A stretch of DNA of 38,937 nt from Micromonospora arborensis (GCF_003205615.1 NZ_PYBV01000014.1:242957-281893), one strand, 5' to 3'; shown: positions 8,304 through 15,921, counted from the stretch's first letter. Translations and numbers: made by a program. Notes: a model not told the origin generated them from the sequence alone.

Positions 8304-9199
8304 TGGCAGGCTCTTCCGTCGAGACGCCGCGGGGCGTCACCGACCCGGCCGGTGCGGCCCGGGGCTACCGGCCGTCGGCCACCATGCCGTTCGCGGCGGA
8401 GTTCCGTCGCCAGGCGTCCCGGCGGCGAACCCAGCTGGCGCTCGGGTTCATGGTGCTGCTGCCGCTGATCATCCTGATCGCGTTCCAGTTCAACTCCGGC
8501 GGCGACGACGACAACGGCAACAACGAGTTCGCGAGCCTGGTCGACCTGGCCACCTCCGGCGGGCTCAACTTCACCCTCTTCTCGATCTTCGTGTCGGCGT
8601 CGTTCCTGCTGGTGGTCGTCGTCGCGCTGTTCTGCGGCGACACGGTGGCCAGTGAGGCGAGCTGGGGCAGCCTGCGCTACCTGCTGGCGATCCCGGTGCC
8701 CCGGGCCCGGTTGCTGACGGTGAAGCTGGTGGTCGCGCTCGCGTACTCGGGACTGGCCCTGCTCCTGTTGGCGGGCACCGCGCTGTTGGCCGGCACCCTG
8801 CGCTACGGCTGGTCGCCCCTGCGCAGCACGGTCGCCGCCGAGTTGGAGCCGGGCGAGGGGCTGCTCCGGTTGCTGGCCGTGCTCGGCTACCTGGCGGTCG
8901 TACTCCTGGTGGTGGCCGGGCTGGCGTTCCTGCTGTCGGTGACCACGGACGCCGCGCTCGGCGCGGTCGGCGGCGCGGTGCTGCTCTGGATCCTGTCCAG
9001 CATCCTGGACCAGATCACCGCCCTGGGCGCGCTGCGCGACTTCCTGCCCACCCACTTCAGCACCGCCTGGCTGGGGTTGCTCTCGACCCCGGTGCAGACC
9101 GACGACGTGGTGCGCGGCTGCATCTCGGCGATCAGCTACGCGACGTTGTTCTGGGGGTTGGCGTTCTGGCGCTTCACCCGCAAGGACATCACGTCCTAG
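8303..9199 (+). CDS. ABC-2 type transporter permease
   Basis: This 298-residue polytopic protein has about six TM helices, including LALGFMVLLPLIILIAF, FLLVVVVALFCGDTVA and LAVLGYLAVVLLVVAGLAFLL. The sequence ASEASWGSLRYLLAIPVPRARLL after the second helix, with a short amphipathic coupling segment, is typical of ABC-2 permeases. Its ATG shares bases with the stop of the hydrolase-ABC gene (TGATG), so the two are translationally coupled and almost certainly form one transporter. A GTG directly upstream at 8300 would add one residue. The transporter type is clear; the cargo and direction cannot be read from sequence. Confidence 0.9.
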   Translation: MAGSSVETPRGVTDPAGAARGYRPSATMPFAAEFRRQASRRRTQLALGFMVLLPLIILIAFQFNSGGDDDNGNNEFASLVDLATSGGLNFTLFSIFVSASFLLVVVVALFCGDTVASEASWGSLRYLLAIPVPRARLLTVKLVVALAYSGLALLLLAGTALLAGTLRYGWSPLRSTVAAELEPGEGLLRLLAVLGYLAVVLLVVAGLAFLLSVTTDAALGAVGGAVLLWILSSILDQITALGALRDFLPTHFSTAWLGLLSTPVQTDDVVRGCISAISYATLFWGLAFWRFTRKDITS

Positions 9200-9200
9200 C

Positions 9201-9227
9201 AGCCCTGGTCTTTTGACCGCCCGGGCT
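9201..9227. terminator. Bidirectional terminator between permease and lipoprotein genes
   Basis: AGCCC and GGTC pair with GACC and GGGCT around a TTTT loop, giving a two-tier hairpin in the 27 bases between two convergent stop codons. Confidence 0.55.
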
Positions 9228-9907
9228 CAGAGGCGGCTGTCGGGCGGGCTCACCGACGACGGCACCGCGCTCGGGGCCGGTGGCGGGGCCGGCCGCGTCG
9301 GCGCCGGCGTCGACGGGTCGGCCTTCTTCCAGGCGCTGACGCCGATCCGGCCGGTGTTGCCCAGGTCGACCGGCCCGTCCGGGTCGACGTCCTCGGCCGG
9401 CTGCCCGGCAGCGGGTGCCACCGTCAGGTACTCACCGTTGGTGGCCACCACTGTCGAATCGGTGACCAGGTTGCGCCAGAGCACCACGGCGGTGGCCCGC
9501 TCATCGGGGGCGAGGATGATCTTTCGCGGCGGTTGGTCGAAACCCGAGGTGATCTCCTTGGCACCGTTGACCACGCGCAGCATGATCGGCTCGCGCTGCT
9601 CGTCGAACACGTGCAGCACCGGGTACCCGTTGAGCTCGTACGGCTGGTCGCCGCAGTTGATGAGCTCGATGCCGAGGGCGCGCAGGCCCATCGCGGCGTC
9701 CCCGCCGGTCGACCGGATCCGGACACCGGAGGCCGGACAGTCGGCCAGCGGGTCGGTGCTCGTGGACGGGCTCGGCGCGGTCGGCGGCCGGCTCGGAGGG
9801 TCCCCGCCCTGGCCCCGATGGTCGCCGGGAGTGCAGCCGCCGAGCACGAGAGCCATCGCGGCCGTCGCGCTGATGCGTCGCCGTGCTGCCATGTCGCGGG
9901 AGATCAT
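9227..9907 (-). CDS. Secreted lipoprotein with DUF4232-like domain
   Basis: This 226-residue protein starts with MISRDMAARRRISATAAM and a lipobox LVLGGC, so it should be exported and lipid-anchored. A proline/serine/threonine-rich linker is followed by a beta-rich domain beginning CPASGVRI and containing GLRALGIELINCGDQPYELNGYP. That pattern matches DUF4232 domains found in actinobacterial lipoproteins. The tail is again proline-rich. I prefer the ATG at 9907, which has GAGG about nine bases upstream, over 9925 (no site). GCCCACGTGGGC at 9920-9931 is a perfect palindrome just upstream and could be an operator. Molecular function of the domain is not established. Confidence 0.82.
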   Translation of the reverse strand: MISRDMAARRRISATAAMALVLGGCTPGDHRGQGGDPPSRPPTAPSPSTSTDPLADCPASGVRIRSTGGDAAMGLRALGIELINCGDQPYELNGYPVLHVFDEQREPIMLRVVNGAKEITSGFDQPPRKIILAPDERATAVVLWRNLVTDSTVVATNGEYLTVAPAAGQPAEDVDPDGPVDLGNTGRIGVSAWKKADPSTPAPTRPAPPPAPSAVPSSVSPPDSRL

Positions 9908-10082
9908 TCGTTGATCCTCGCCCACGTGGGCGTGCGCCGCCGCCCGGCCCCGACAGTCGGGTGTCCTGTCGAGCTGCCCCGTACCTGGGCCGGCTCACTA
10001 TTCCCGCCGGATTACCTCCCGCCGCTCGCCGGGACGGAGTCTCCTTGTCGTGAGCTTTGGAGCTGATTCGTCCACGACATCG

Positions 10083-10622
10083 CTAGCCTGCCGACGCATC
10101 GTGGTCGAGCGATCCTCCGCCGTGTCGGTCGCGGCGCTCGATCTCCAAAAGCTCGGCGAGGTCCTGTTCTTCCTGCCGGCGTGCCTCCTCAGCCTGCACA
10201 GCGCGGCGCCGATTGTCGTAGTCGGCGTATACCTTGAGTCGCTCGTCCTGCATGGCGAAGCCCTTGACCAGGTACTCAGTCAGGACGGTCGTCGCCCACT
10301 GTCGGAACTGCACCGCGCGGGGTGTGGTCACCCGGTAGCCGACGGCAAGAATCATGTCCAGGTTGTAGACCTTGACCTCACGCCGCACCTGCCGACCGCC
10401 CTCGACCCGAACTACTAACTCAGAGTTAATAGTTGCCTCGGTCACCTCCTCGTCGGCCAGCACTCGACGCATGATCTGCACGATGTTGGGGACCGAGGTC
10501 CCGTACAGCTCCGCCATTTGCGCCTGTGTCAACCAGACCGTCCCCTTGGTCGCACGCAGTTGGACGACGGACCCGCCGTCGTCGGCGCGGTAGAGGATCA
10601 GCTCGCCAGCAGGATCGGTCAC
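10083..10622 (-). CDS. RhuM family protein (short form)
   Basis: This 179-residue protein has the RhuM N-terminal region: ILYRADDGGSVVQLR, then TVWLTQAQMAELYGTSVPNI (a winged-helix-like DNA-binding segment), REVKVYNLDMILAVGYRV and QFRQWATTVLTEYLVKGF. After DERLKVYADY it ends in a charged coiled-coil and a short tail, so it lacks the long C-terminal part of many RhuM proteins. The GTG start shares GTGA with the stop of the upstream pRiA4b-like gene. RhuM is named after a Salmonella pathogenicity-island gene and is common on mobile islands; its biochemical role is not settled. Confidence 0.85.
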   Translation of the reverse strand: MTDPAGELILYRADDGGSVVQLRATKGTVWLTQAQMAELYGTSVPNIVQIMRRVLADEEVTEATINSELVVRVEGGRQVRREVKVYNLDMILAVGYRVTTPRAVQFRQWATTVLTEYLVKGFAMQDERLKVYADYDNRRRAVQAEEARRQEEQDLAELLEIERRDRHGGGSLDHDASAG

Positions 10623-12169
10623 CCGTTGCCCCCTTCGGTCAGGGCCCGGGTGATCTCGGTGGCGTCGAATCGGGCGGGCTGGAAGTCGGCGGCGGAGGCC
10701 AGTCCGAGCCATTCCAGCCGGTCGCCGTGCTCGGGGTGGTCGGGATTGCTCAGCACCTCGACAAGTTCGGCGTAGCCCCAGATGCCACCGCAGTCCTCCG
10801 GCGGTGCCGCCCGCCGACCGCCGGTGCATCGTGGGTACGCGATGGGCTGGCGGGGCAGCACCTTCTCTACGACGATCTCGTGTGTCCAGTCGTCGCCGAA
10901 GTCGTAGGTGTATTTGAAACGGTCTCCGACGCCGGGCGCGACCTGTTCCAGGGTCACCGGAGCTTCGGCGCGGTGACCCAGCTCCCGGTCGGCGACCCCG
11001 AAGTCGCCGTACGCGGTCTCGAAGACGTGCAGGTGGGAGTCGTGCCAGCCGAAGGCCACCTGGATGATGCCGTGCAGGTCGGCCAGGCTCGTGTCGGCGG
11101 GCAGTTCCAAACGCCGCCAGATCGGCGGCTTCGCCTCCCGCAGACCCACCTTGAGCTGATAGATGGGCGCGGCTGGGCCGGATTTCCTGCGCTTCGCCGG
11201 CAGCTTCCGCCCGGCGGTACGCCGTCCGGTGCGGGTTTGGATCTGCTGCGCCTGCCCGGCGATCTGGCTGATCATGTCCAGCAGTTCGAGGGTGGTCTGA
11301 CGGGTGTCGGCGTCGTGCTGGGCTGGTGGGCGCGTCGGCTCGGGCAGCGTACGGATCCGGGCTCGCAGCAGCACCGCCAGCATGTGGTAGCCCGGCCCGT
11401 CCTCGTCGTCGAATTCGTCGTCGAACTCCGCGAGGTCACGTTCCTGGTCGTGGTCTGCGCGGGCGTCGAGGGCCTGTTCGACCTGCCACCGAAACTCGGC
11501 CGGGTCCAACAACTCCTCGGCGATCGTCAGACCGGCACGACGGCCGTTCTGCTGAATCGTGGTGACCACCTCGTCCAGGGCGTGAGCTGGGAAAAGCACG
11601 ATGACGGCCGCCGCGTCACAGTGGAGGTGGTCGACGTGGACGAGGAACCCATGCGAGCGCCCGGCTCGCTCGAAGGCGCAGACGAGCACGGACGCGCTGC
11701 CCGCCGGGTCGACGAAGCGTCGACACGGGCCGACCCGCACGGGCTGGCGCAGCTCGCTGGCCCAACTCGGCGCTGCCACGCCCGCCTCCACCAGACGCTG
11801 GGCAGCCTCTGCGGCGACGGTTCCCTCTCGGACGGCGTCGATCGCGAGCAGCATCGCGAGCGCTTCGGGCGTACCGATTTCGGCGACGGCCGGCAGCATG
11901 TCCTCGTTGAGCGCCTCGGTGAAGCCTTCGCCGCCAAGGTCACCAGCGGACAGGAACGTCGCGGCAAACAACTCGGCCTCGACGGGATCGTCCGCCTTGA
12001 TCAGGTCTGCAGCGCCGGCAACCAGATCGTCGATGAAGTTCTGCGGGTCAAAGTCGGAGCACACCGGGCAGTCGCACTGATCCACCTCGGCTGGTCGGGC
12101 CCGCCGCACGACCTGCTGGCCGGACCGACTCGGCTTGGCGCGCTTACGACGGCGGCTTTCGGGACTCAT
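10619..12169 (-). CDS. Plasmid pRiA4b ORF-3-like family protein
   Basis: This 516-residue protein has a basic N-terminal start, a CDCPVCSDF cysteine cluster, an alpha-helical region of about 250 residues rich in Ala/Glu, and a C-terminal pRiA4b ORF-3-like domain. The C-terminal domain is marked by YQLKVGLREAKPPIWRRLEL, LHGIIQVAFGWHDSHLHVF, KYTYDFGDDWTHEIVVEKV and YPRCTGGRRAAPPEDCGG. These are the signature blocks of the family, which is often found near transposons and on plasmids. It is translationally coupled to the RhuM-like gene, so both are made from one message. There is no clear ribosome site at the ATG at 12169. The function of the family is unknown. Confidence 0.85.
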   Translation of the reverse strand: MSPESRRRKRAKPSRSGQQVVRRARPAEVDQCDCPVCSDFDPQNFIDDLVAGAADLIKADDPVEAELFAATFLSAGDLGGEGFTEALNEDMLPAVAEIGTPEALAMLLAIDAVREGTVAAEAAQRLVEAGVAAPSWASELRQPVRVGPCRRFVDPAGSASVLVCAFERAGRSHGFLVHVDHLHCDAAAVIVLFPAHALDEVVTTIQQNGRRAGLTIAEELLDPAEFRWQVEQALDARADHDQERDLAEFDDEFDDEDGPGYHMLAVLLRARIRTLPEPTRPPAQHDADTRQTTLELLDMISQIAGQAQQIQTRTGRRTAGRKLPAKRRKSGPAAPIYQLKVGLREAKPPIWRRLELPADTSLADLHGIIQVAFGWHDSHLHVFETAYGDFGVADRELGHRAEAPVTLEQVAPGVGDRFKYTYDFGDDWTHEIVVEKVLPRQPIAYPRCTGGRRAAPPEDCGGIWGYAELVEVLSNPDHPEHGDRLEWLGLASAADFQPARFDATEITRALTEGGNG

Positions 12170-12181
12170 CCGGGCATATTT

Positions 12182-12508
12182 TCACGGGCTGCCGGAGCTG
12201 GCCGCACACAACTCGCCGGGGTGGTCGGTGGGCAGGGGGCAGCGGGCGCCGCCGGGGAGGCGACGGTCGCACCAGACGCGGGTACGCACGAACTGACGAT
12301 CTTCCTCGCTCAGGGTCGTCTCGCCGAAGTCGATGGCGCTGACGTTTCTGAGCGAGTCGCGCAGGGCCTCGGCCAACGCCCGTGCGTCATCCACGCTGAT
12401 CAGGGTGGTGGGCTTGGGGGCGCTCCCCCTTGGTCGATGTGGGAGGGGCTGGTCGAGCCTGGGCTGTCGCCCCGTGTCCGGGGCAGCTCGACAGGCGCCC
12501 GTACCCAC
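12182..12508 (-). CDS. Small hypothetical protein with Cys/His-containing C terminus
   Basis: This possible 108-residue protein lies 12 bases upstream of the pRiA4b-like gene on the same strand. The credible part runs from SVDDARALAEALRDSLRNVS to a C-terminal WCDRRLPGGARCPLPTDHPG followed by ELC, which resembles the short C-x-C-x-LP-x-DH-x-G metal-binding tails seen in many small actinobacterial proteins. The first 38 residues look non-coding, so the start may be the GTG at 12394. No ribosome site is visible. I do not recognise a function; it may be the first gene of the RhuM operon. Confidence 0.38.
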   Translation of the reverse strand: MGTGACRAAPDTGRQPRLDQPLPHRPRGSAPKPTTLISVDDARALAEALRDSLRNVSAIDFGETTLSEEDRQFVRTRVWCDRRLPGGARCPLPTDHPGELCAASSGSP

Positions 12509-12561
12509 ACTATGGGAGCGTGCCTGCGGCGGGTGGCGCTCCCCGAACCCGGGTGTAGTAG

Positions 12562-12768
12562 CAGGTCAGAGGCGCGGGCGCGCGTTGGCGTCGCCGGGGA
12601 TACTCGACGCTGGGGGCGGGGGGCGAGCTGTCGGCCCTCTTCTGCTGGTCCTTCCTGCTGGTAGCGGCCCTCGGCCCAGGTTTCTGGGCGCTCGACACAC
12701 TGCTCGCCCGGCGTCGTGCCGAGGCCTCACCGGCATTGGTGGTCGAGTCGAACTCGATGGTCGTCTGA
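12562..12768 (+). pseudogene. C-terminal remnant of a DoxX-like membrane protein
   Basis: Frame 1 on the plus strand is open from 12562 to a TGA at 12766-12768 and has no start codon. Its end reads ELSALFCWSFLLVAALGPGF followed by WALDTLLARRR, which resembles the last TM helix and the GPGRYSLDxLL tail of DoxX family proteins. Codon third positions are strongly GC, as in real genes. The 5' part of the gene is missing, so this is read as a decayed end left beside the RhuM/pRiA4b island. The rest of the 12509-12853 gap holds nothing else that I recognise except the hairpin at 12782. Confidence 0.5.
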
Positions 12769-12781
12769 CGGCACACGTACC

Positions 12782-12823
12782 GCGCGTCGCCGGAGCCTCG
12801 ACGAGGCGGTTCCGGCGACGCGC
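12782..12823. terminator. Long hairpin between DoxX-like remnant and arsR-type gene
   Basis: GCGCGTCGCCGGA at 12782-12794 pairs perfectly with its complement at 12811-12823, and the loop holds a second hairpin, GCCTCG-A-CGAGGC. It lies between convergent frames and would terminate either way; there is no U-tract. Confidence 0.6.
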
Positions 12824-12853
12824 CCGGTCCGGGTCATTCCGGCGGACGGGGCG

Positions 12854-13159
12854 TCAGGCTGGCGTGCGTGTGCTGAGAACCGCGTCCAGGAGGCCGGGGT
12901 AGAGGCGGTCCAGCTCGTCGCGGCGGAGGCGGACCAGGCGGCTGGTGCCGGCGGCCCGGGTGCGGGTCAGGCCCGCCTCGCGCAGCACCTTGAGGTGGTG
13001 GCTGCGGGTCGCCTTGGAGACGCCGAAGTCGAAGCTGCCGCAGGCGTGTTCACCGCCCTCGGCGAGTGCCCGGACGATCTGTAGCCGCACGTCGTCGGCG
13101 AGTGCGGCCAAGACGATGGTGACCGGTATGTCGGTCAGGTCGGGTTCGTGCGGCTCCAT
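12854..13159 (-). CDS. ArsR family winged-helix repressor
   Basis: This 101-residue protein has the ArsR fold: VTIVLAALADDVRLQIVRAL, a CGSFDF turn, then the recognition region VSKATRSHHLKVLREAGLTR and a basic wing TSRLVRLRRDEL. The ATG at 13159 is preferred over a TTG at 13186, which would lie inside an operator dyad. It is divergent from an EamA transporter, and the intergenic region carries two matching dyads, so it probably represses both itself and the transporter. No cluster of cysteines marks a metal site, so the inducer is probably a small molecule or unknown. Confidence 0.9.
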   Translation of the reverse strand: MEPHEPDLTDIPVTIVLAALADDVRLQIVRALAEGGEHACGSFDFGVSKATRSHHLKVLREAGLTRTRAAGTSRLVRLRRDELDRLYPGLLDAVLSTRTPA

Positions 13160-13175
13160 GTGACCAGTGTAACCC

Positions 13176-13197
13176 TTGTTCGACAATAATCGAACAA
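13176..13197. promoter_or_regulatory. Operator 1 of the ArsR/EamA divergent promoter
   Basis: TTGTTCGA-CAATAA-TCGAACAA is a perfect 8-bp inverted repeat with a 6-base spacer, next to the repressor start. Confidence 0.75.
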
Positions 13198-13219
13198 CGC
13201 CCTAGGGTCGGTGTCGTTG

Positions 13220-13237
13220 GTTCGACGATACTCGAAC
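13220..13237. promoter_or_regulatory. Operator 2 of the ArsR/EamA divergent promoter
   Basis: GTTCGA-CGATAC-TCGAAC repeats the core and spacing of operator 1. The dyad centres are 42 bp apart, about four helical turns, which would place two repressor dimers on the same face. Confidence 0.75.
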
Positions 13238-13250
13238 ATTGGAGCTGACG

Positions 13251-14219
13251 ATGCGATCCCGCGCCGCCGCCTATCCGCTGCTCGCCGTGCTCGGTTGGGG
13301 CGTGATGTTCCCGGTCCTGGCCAGTGCGCTGACCCGGATCGACCCACTCAACCTGACCACCGCCCGATACCTGCTCGCCGCCGTCGTCCTCGTCGCCATT
13401 CTGCTGCTCCGCGAGGGCTCCGCCGCGCTGCGGCCCGGCGGCCGGGCCGTCGAGATCGTGGTGCTCGGCGTGGTCGGCTTCGCCGGCTTCAACCTGCTCA
13501 CCAACCTGGCGCTCGAACACGCCGCCCCCCAACAGATCTCCCTCTTCGTGGCCACCACCCCGGTGATCACTCAGCTGGTCCGCTGGGCCCGGGACGGCGT
13601 ACGGCCGAAGCCCCTGTTGCTGGCCCTCTCCCTGGTGGCGCTCCTCGGCGTCGGCCTGGTGATCACCCGCGGGAGCCTGGCCGGGCTCGGCCAGTTTGGT
13701 CTCGGCGGCCTGATGATGATCGGCGCGGTGCTCGGCTGGGGCATCTACACGCACGGTGCCAGCCGGTTCGGCGGCTGGTCGCCGCTGCGCTTCACCACAC
13801 TGACCGCGCTCGCCGGCACGGCCGCCATGCTGGCCGCGAGCATCGGCGCCGACGCCGTCGGCTGGCAGCACGCGCCGGCCGCCGCCGACCTCGTGGCGGT
13901 CGCCCCGCAATTGGCGTACGCCGTGATCGTGGCTGCCGTGATCGCGGTCCTGGCCTGGAACACCGGCGTGCAGCGGCTCGGTGCCGCCAACGCCGCGCTG
14001 TTCATGAACCTGGTCCCGGTGACCACGTTCGCGGTGCAGATCGCCCGTGGCTACCGCCCGGAGCCCGTCGAGTTGGTCGGTGCCGCCATCACGATCGCCG
14101 CGCTGGTCGCCGCGAACCTCGCCACCAGGGCGCGGATCCGGCCCTCGTCCCTGCCGCAGTCGACCGCGGTCACCGACCAGATCGCGGTGGTCGACCCCGT
14201 GGCGGTGAGCGCCCGCTGA
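13251..14219 (+). CDS. EamA/DMT family transporter
   Basis: This 322-residue protein has about ten TM helices in two EamA repeats. The first begins YPLLAVLGWGVMFPVLASAL and the second near GLMMIGAVLGWGIYTHGASR. It starts at the ATG at 13251, with GGAG seven bases upstream; the in-frame ATG at 13239 lies next to operator 2. Such proteins export metabolites or drugs, but the substrate cannot be read from sequence. The tail after the last helix (STAVTDQIAVVDPVAVSAR) is cytoplasmic and not conserved in the family. It is divergent from, and probably repressed by, the ArsR protein next to it. Confidence 0.9.
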   Translation: MRSRAAAYPLLAVLGWGVMFPVLASALTRIDPLNLTTARYLLAAVVLVAILLLREGSAALRPGGRAVEIVVLGVVGFAGFNLLTNLALEHAAPQQISLFVATTPVITQLVRWARDGVRPKPLLLALSLVALLGVGLVITRGSLAGLGQFGLGGLMMIGAVLGWGIYTHGASRFGGWSPLRFTTLTALAGTAAMLAASIGADAVGWQHAPAAADLVAVAPQLAYAVIVAAVIAVLAWNTGVQRLGAANAALFMNLVPVTTFAVQIARGYRPEPVELVGAAITIAALVAANLATRARIRPSSLPQSTAVTDQIAVVDPVAVSAR

Positions 14220-14286
14220 CCCACTTCCTGGGATCGGCGGTGGCAACCCCCGACAGCGTTGTCCTAGACTCCACCTCACAACTGCA

Positions 14287-14425
14287 TACCTCATCCAGAG
14301 GGGCTGAGGGATACGGCCCGACGACGCCCCGGCAACCACCCCGCGCGCTCACCGCTGAGCGACCTGCGGGGCAGGTGCCAATTCCGTCCCCGCCGCACCG
14401 TGCGATGTGGGGAAAGATGAGAGGA
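14287..14425 (+). promoter_or_regulatory. SAM-I (S-box) riboswitch
   Basis: The S-box core is complete: P1 CTCATC at 14290-14295 pairs with GATGAG at 14416-14421. Between them are AGAGGGGCTGAGGGATACGG, CCCCGGCAACC, GGTGCCAATTCC and GGGGAAAGATGAG in the canonical order. The P1 3' strand overlaps the likely ribosome site GAGAGGA at 14419-14425, and the ATG is at 14434. There is no terminator between the aptamer and the gene, so control is probably at translation: P1 formed with SAM would hide the ribosome site. A second small hairpin, GAGA-GGAC-TCTC, covers the same site. Confidence 0.95.
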
Positions 14426-14433
14426 CTCTCGAC

Positions 14434-15720
14434 ATGACGTCGACGCTCGTCGCCTCTGGCATCGACACCTCCGCCAGCCCCGCCCGCGCCCTGGTCTGCC
14501 GCGCCTGTACGGCCCGCTACCCGCTCGCCGCCCAGCACGCCTGCTACGAGTGTTTCGGCCCGCTGGAGGTCGACTACGACACGGCAGCCCTGGCCACCGT
14601 CACCCGCGAGCAGATCGAGGCCGGCCCGAAGAACATCTGGCGGTACGCCGCACTGCTCCCCGCCGGTCAGGACCCGGCCAGCCGGGTCACCCTCGACCCG
14701 GGGCTGACCCCGCTGGTGGCGGCCCCGCACCTCGCCGCCGAGCTGGGCATCACCGCGCCGCTCTGGGTCAAGGACGACAGCGCCAACCCCACCCACTCGT
14801 TCAAGGACCGGGTCGTCTCGGTGGCGCTCACCGCCGCGAAGGCGCTCGGCTTCACCCGGTTCGCCTGCGCGTCGACCGGCAACCTCGCCAACTCGGTGGC
14901 CGCGCACGCCGCCCGCGCCGGGGTGCCCTCGGTGGTCTTCATCCCCAGTGACCTGGAGCAGGGCAAGGTCATCACCACCGCCGTCTACGGGGGCGAACTG
15001 GTCGCGATCGACGGCTCGTACGACGACGTCAACCGGCTGTGCGGCGAGCTGGTGGAGACCGACGAATTCGAGGACACCGCGTTCGTCAACGTCAACGTCC
15101 GGCCGTACTACGCGGAGGGCTCCAAGACACTCGGCTACGAGGTGGCCGAGCAGCTCGGTTGGCGGATCCCGGCGCAGGTGGTCATCCCGATGGCCAGCGG
15201 CGAGCTGCTCACCAAGATTGACAAGGCGTTCTCCGAGCTGGTGGAGATCGGCCTGGTCGAAGCCCCGGCCGGTGGCTGGAAGGTCTTCGGGGCCCAGTCG
15301 GCCGGCTGCAACCCGATCGCCACCGCTCTGCACGCCGACACCGACACGATCACCCCGGTCAAGCCCACCGGCATCGCCAAGTCGCTCAACATCGGCGACC
15401 CGGCCGCCGGCCTCTACGCCCTGGAGGCGGTCCGCCGCACCGGCGGCTGGATGGAGTACGCCGACGACGACGAGATCCGCGCCGGCATCCGCGATCTGGC
15501 CCGCACCACCGGTGTCTTCGCCGAGACGGCCGGCGGGGTGACCGTCGCGGTGCTGCGCAAGCTGGTCGAGTCCGGTCGGCTCGACCCGACGGCGGAGACC
15601 GTCGTGTTCAACACCGGCGAGGGACTGAAGACCATCGACGCGGTGGCGGGCCAGGTCGGGCCGACCCACCACATCAAGCCCTCGCTGCGTGCCGCCCGCG
15701 ACGCCGGTCTGCTCGGCTGA
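14434..15720 (+). CDS. thrC: Threonine synthase with N-terminal zinc ribbon
   Basis: This 428-residue PLP enzyme converts O-phosphohomoserine to threonine in characterised relatives. An N-terminal CRACTARYPL and CYECFGPLEV form a two-CxxC zinc ribbon. The PLP lysine is in NPTHSFKDR (Lys124), followed by CASTGNLANSVAAHAA and the phosphate-binding region, and the C terminus contains VVFNTGEGLKT. The ATG at 14434 is the only start consistent with the riboswitch. The gene is alone, without hom or thrB beside it. S-box control is surprising for a threonine gene, since the enzyme competes with methionine synthesis for phosphohomoserine, so a role in sulfur metabolism should be kept open. Confidence 0.88.
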   Translation: MTSTLVASGIDTSASPARALVCRACTARYPLAAQHACYECFGPLEVDYDTAALATVTREQIEAGPKNIWRYAALLPAGQDPASRVTLDPGLTPLVAAPHLAAELGITAPLWVKDDSANPTHSFKDRVVSVALTAAKALGFTRFACASTGNLANSVAAHAARAGVPSVVFIPSDLEQGKVITTAVYGGELVAIDGSYDDVNRLCGELVETDEFEDTAFVNVNVRPYYAEGSKTLGYEVAEQLGWRIPAQVVIPMASGELLTKIDKAFSELVEIGLVEAPAGGWKVFGAQSAGCNPIATALHADTDTITPVKPTGIAKSLNIGDPAAGLYALEAVRRTGGWMEYADDDEIRAGIRDLARTTGVFAETAGGVTVAVLRKLVESGRLDPTAETVVFNTGEGLKTIDAVAGQVGPTHHIKPSLRAARDAGLLG

Positions 15721-15760
15721 CGCCGCCCGCGCCCGTCTGCCGCACTGGGGCGTCGCGAGA

Positions 15761-15838
15761 TTGATCGACTCCGTTTCACCGACGTGGCGGTGTCCGAGCG
15801 CCCGGACACCGCCGCATCGGCGAACTGGAGTGGATCAT
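15761..15838. repeat. 78-nt imperfect extragenic palindrome downstream of thrC
   Basis: Two 36-nt arms match at 29 of 36 positions. The core, GGCGGTGTCCG at 15786-15796 with its exact complement at 15803-15813, forms a perfect 11-bp stem with a 6-base loop. Ends are TTGATC and GATCAT. It probably ends the thrC transcript and looks like a member of a dispersed REP-like family. The rest of 15721-15920 shows no gene. Confidence 0.7.
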
Positions 15839-15921
15839 GCGCTCGATCGGGGTCGCGTGGGGAAAGAGCCACCCGGTGACTGGGATTTCGCTGTGAGTGT
15901 GGAAAACCCGCCGCTCTGTAC

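Noticed and set aside
10083..12508. RhuM/pRiA4b operon as an anti-phage defence system
   Set aside because: Neither gene has a nuclease, NTPase or toxin motif I can see, and no known defence gene is next to them, so the claim cannot be supported.
12510..12776. Possible 88-residue minus-strand protein
   Set aside because: Composition is not protein-like and it lies antisense to the better-supported DoxX-like remnant.
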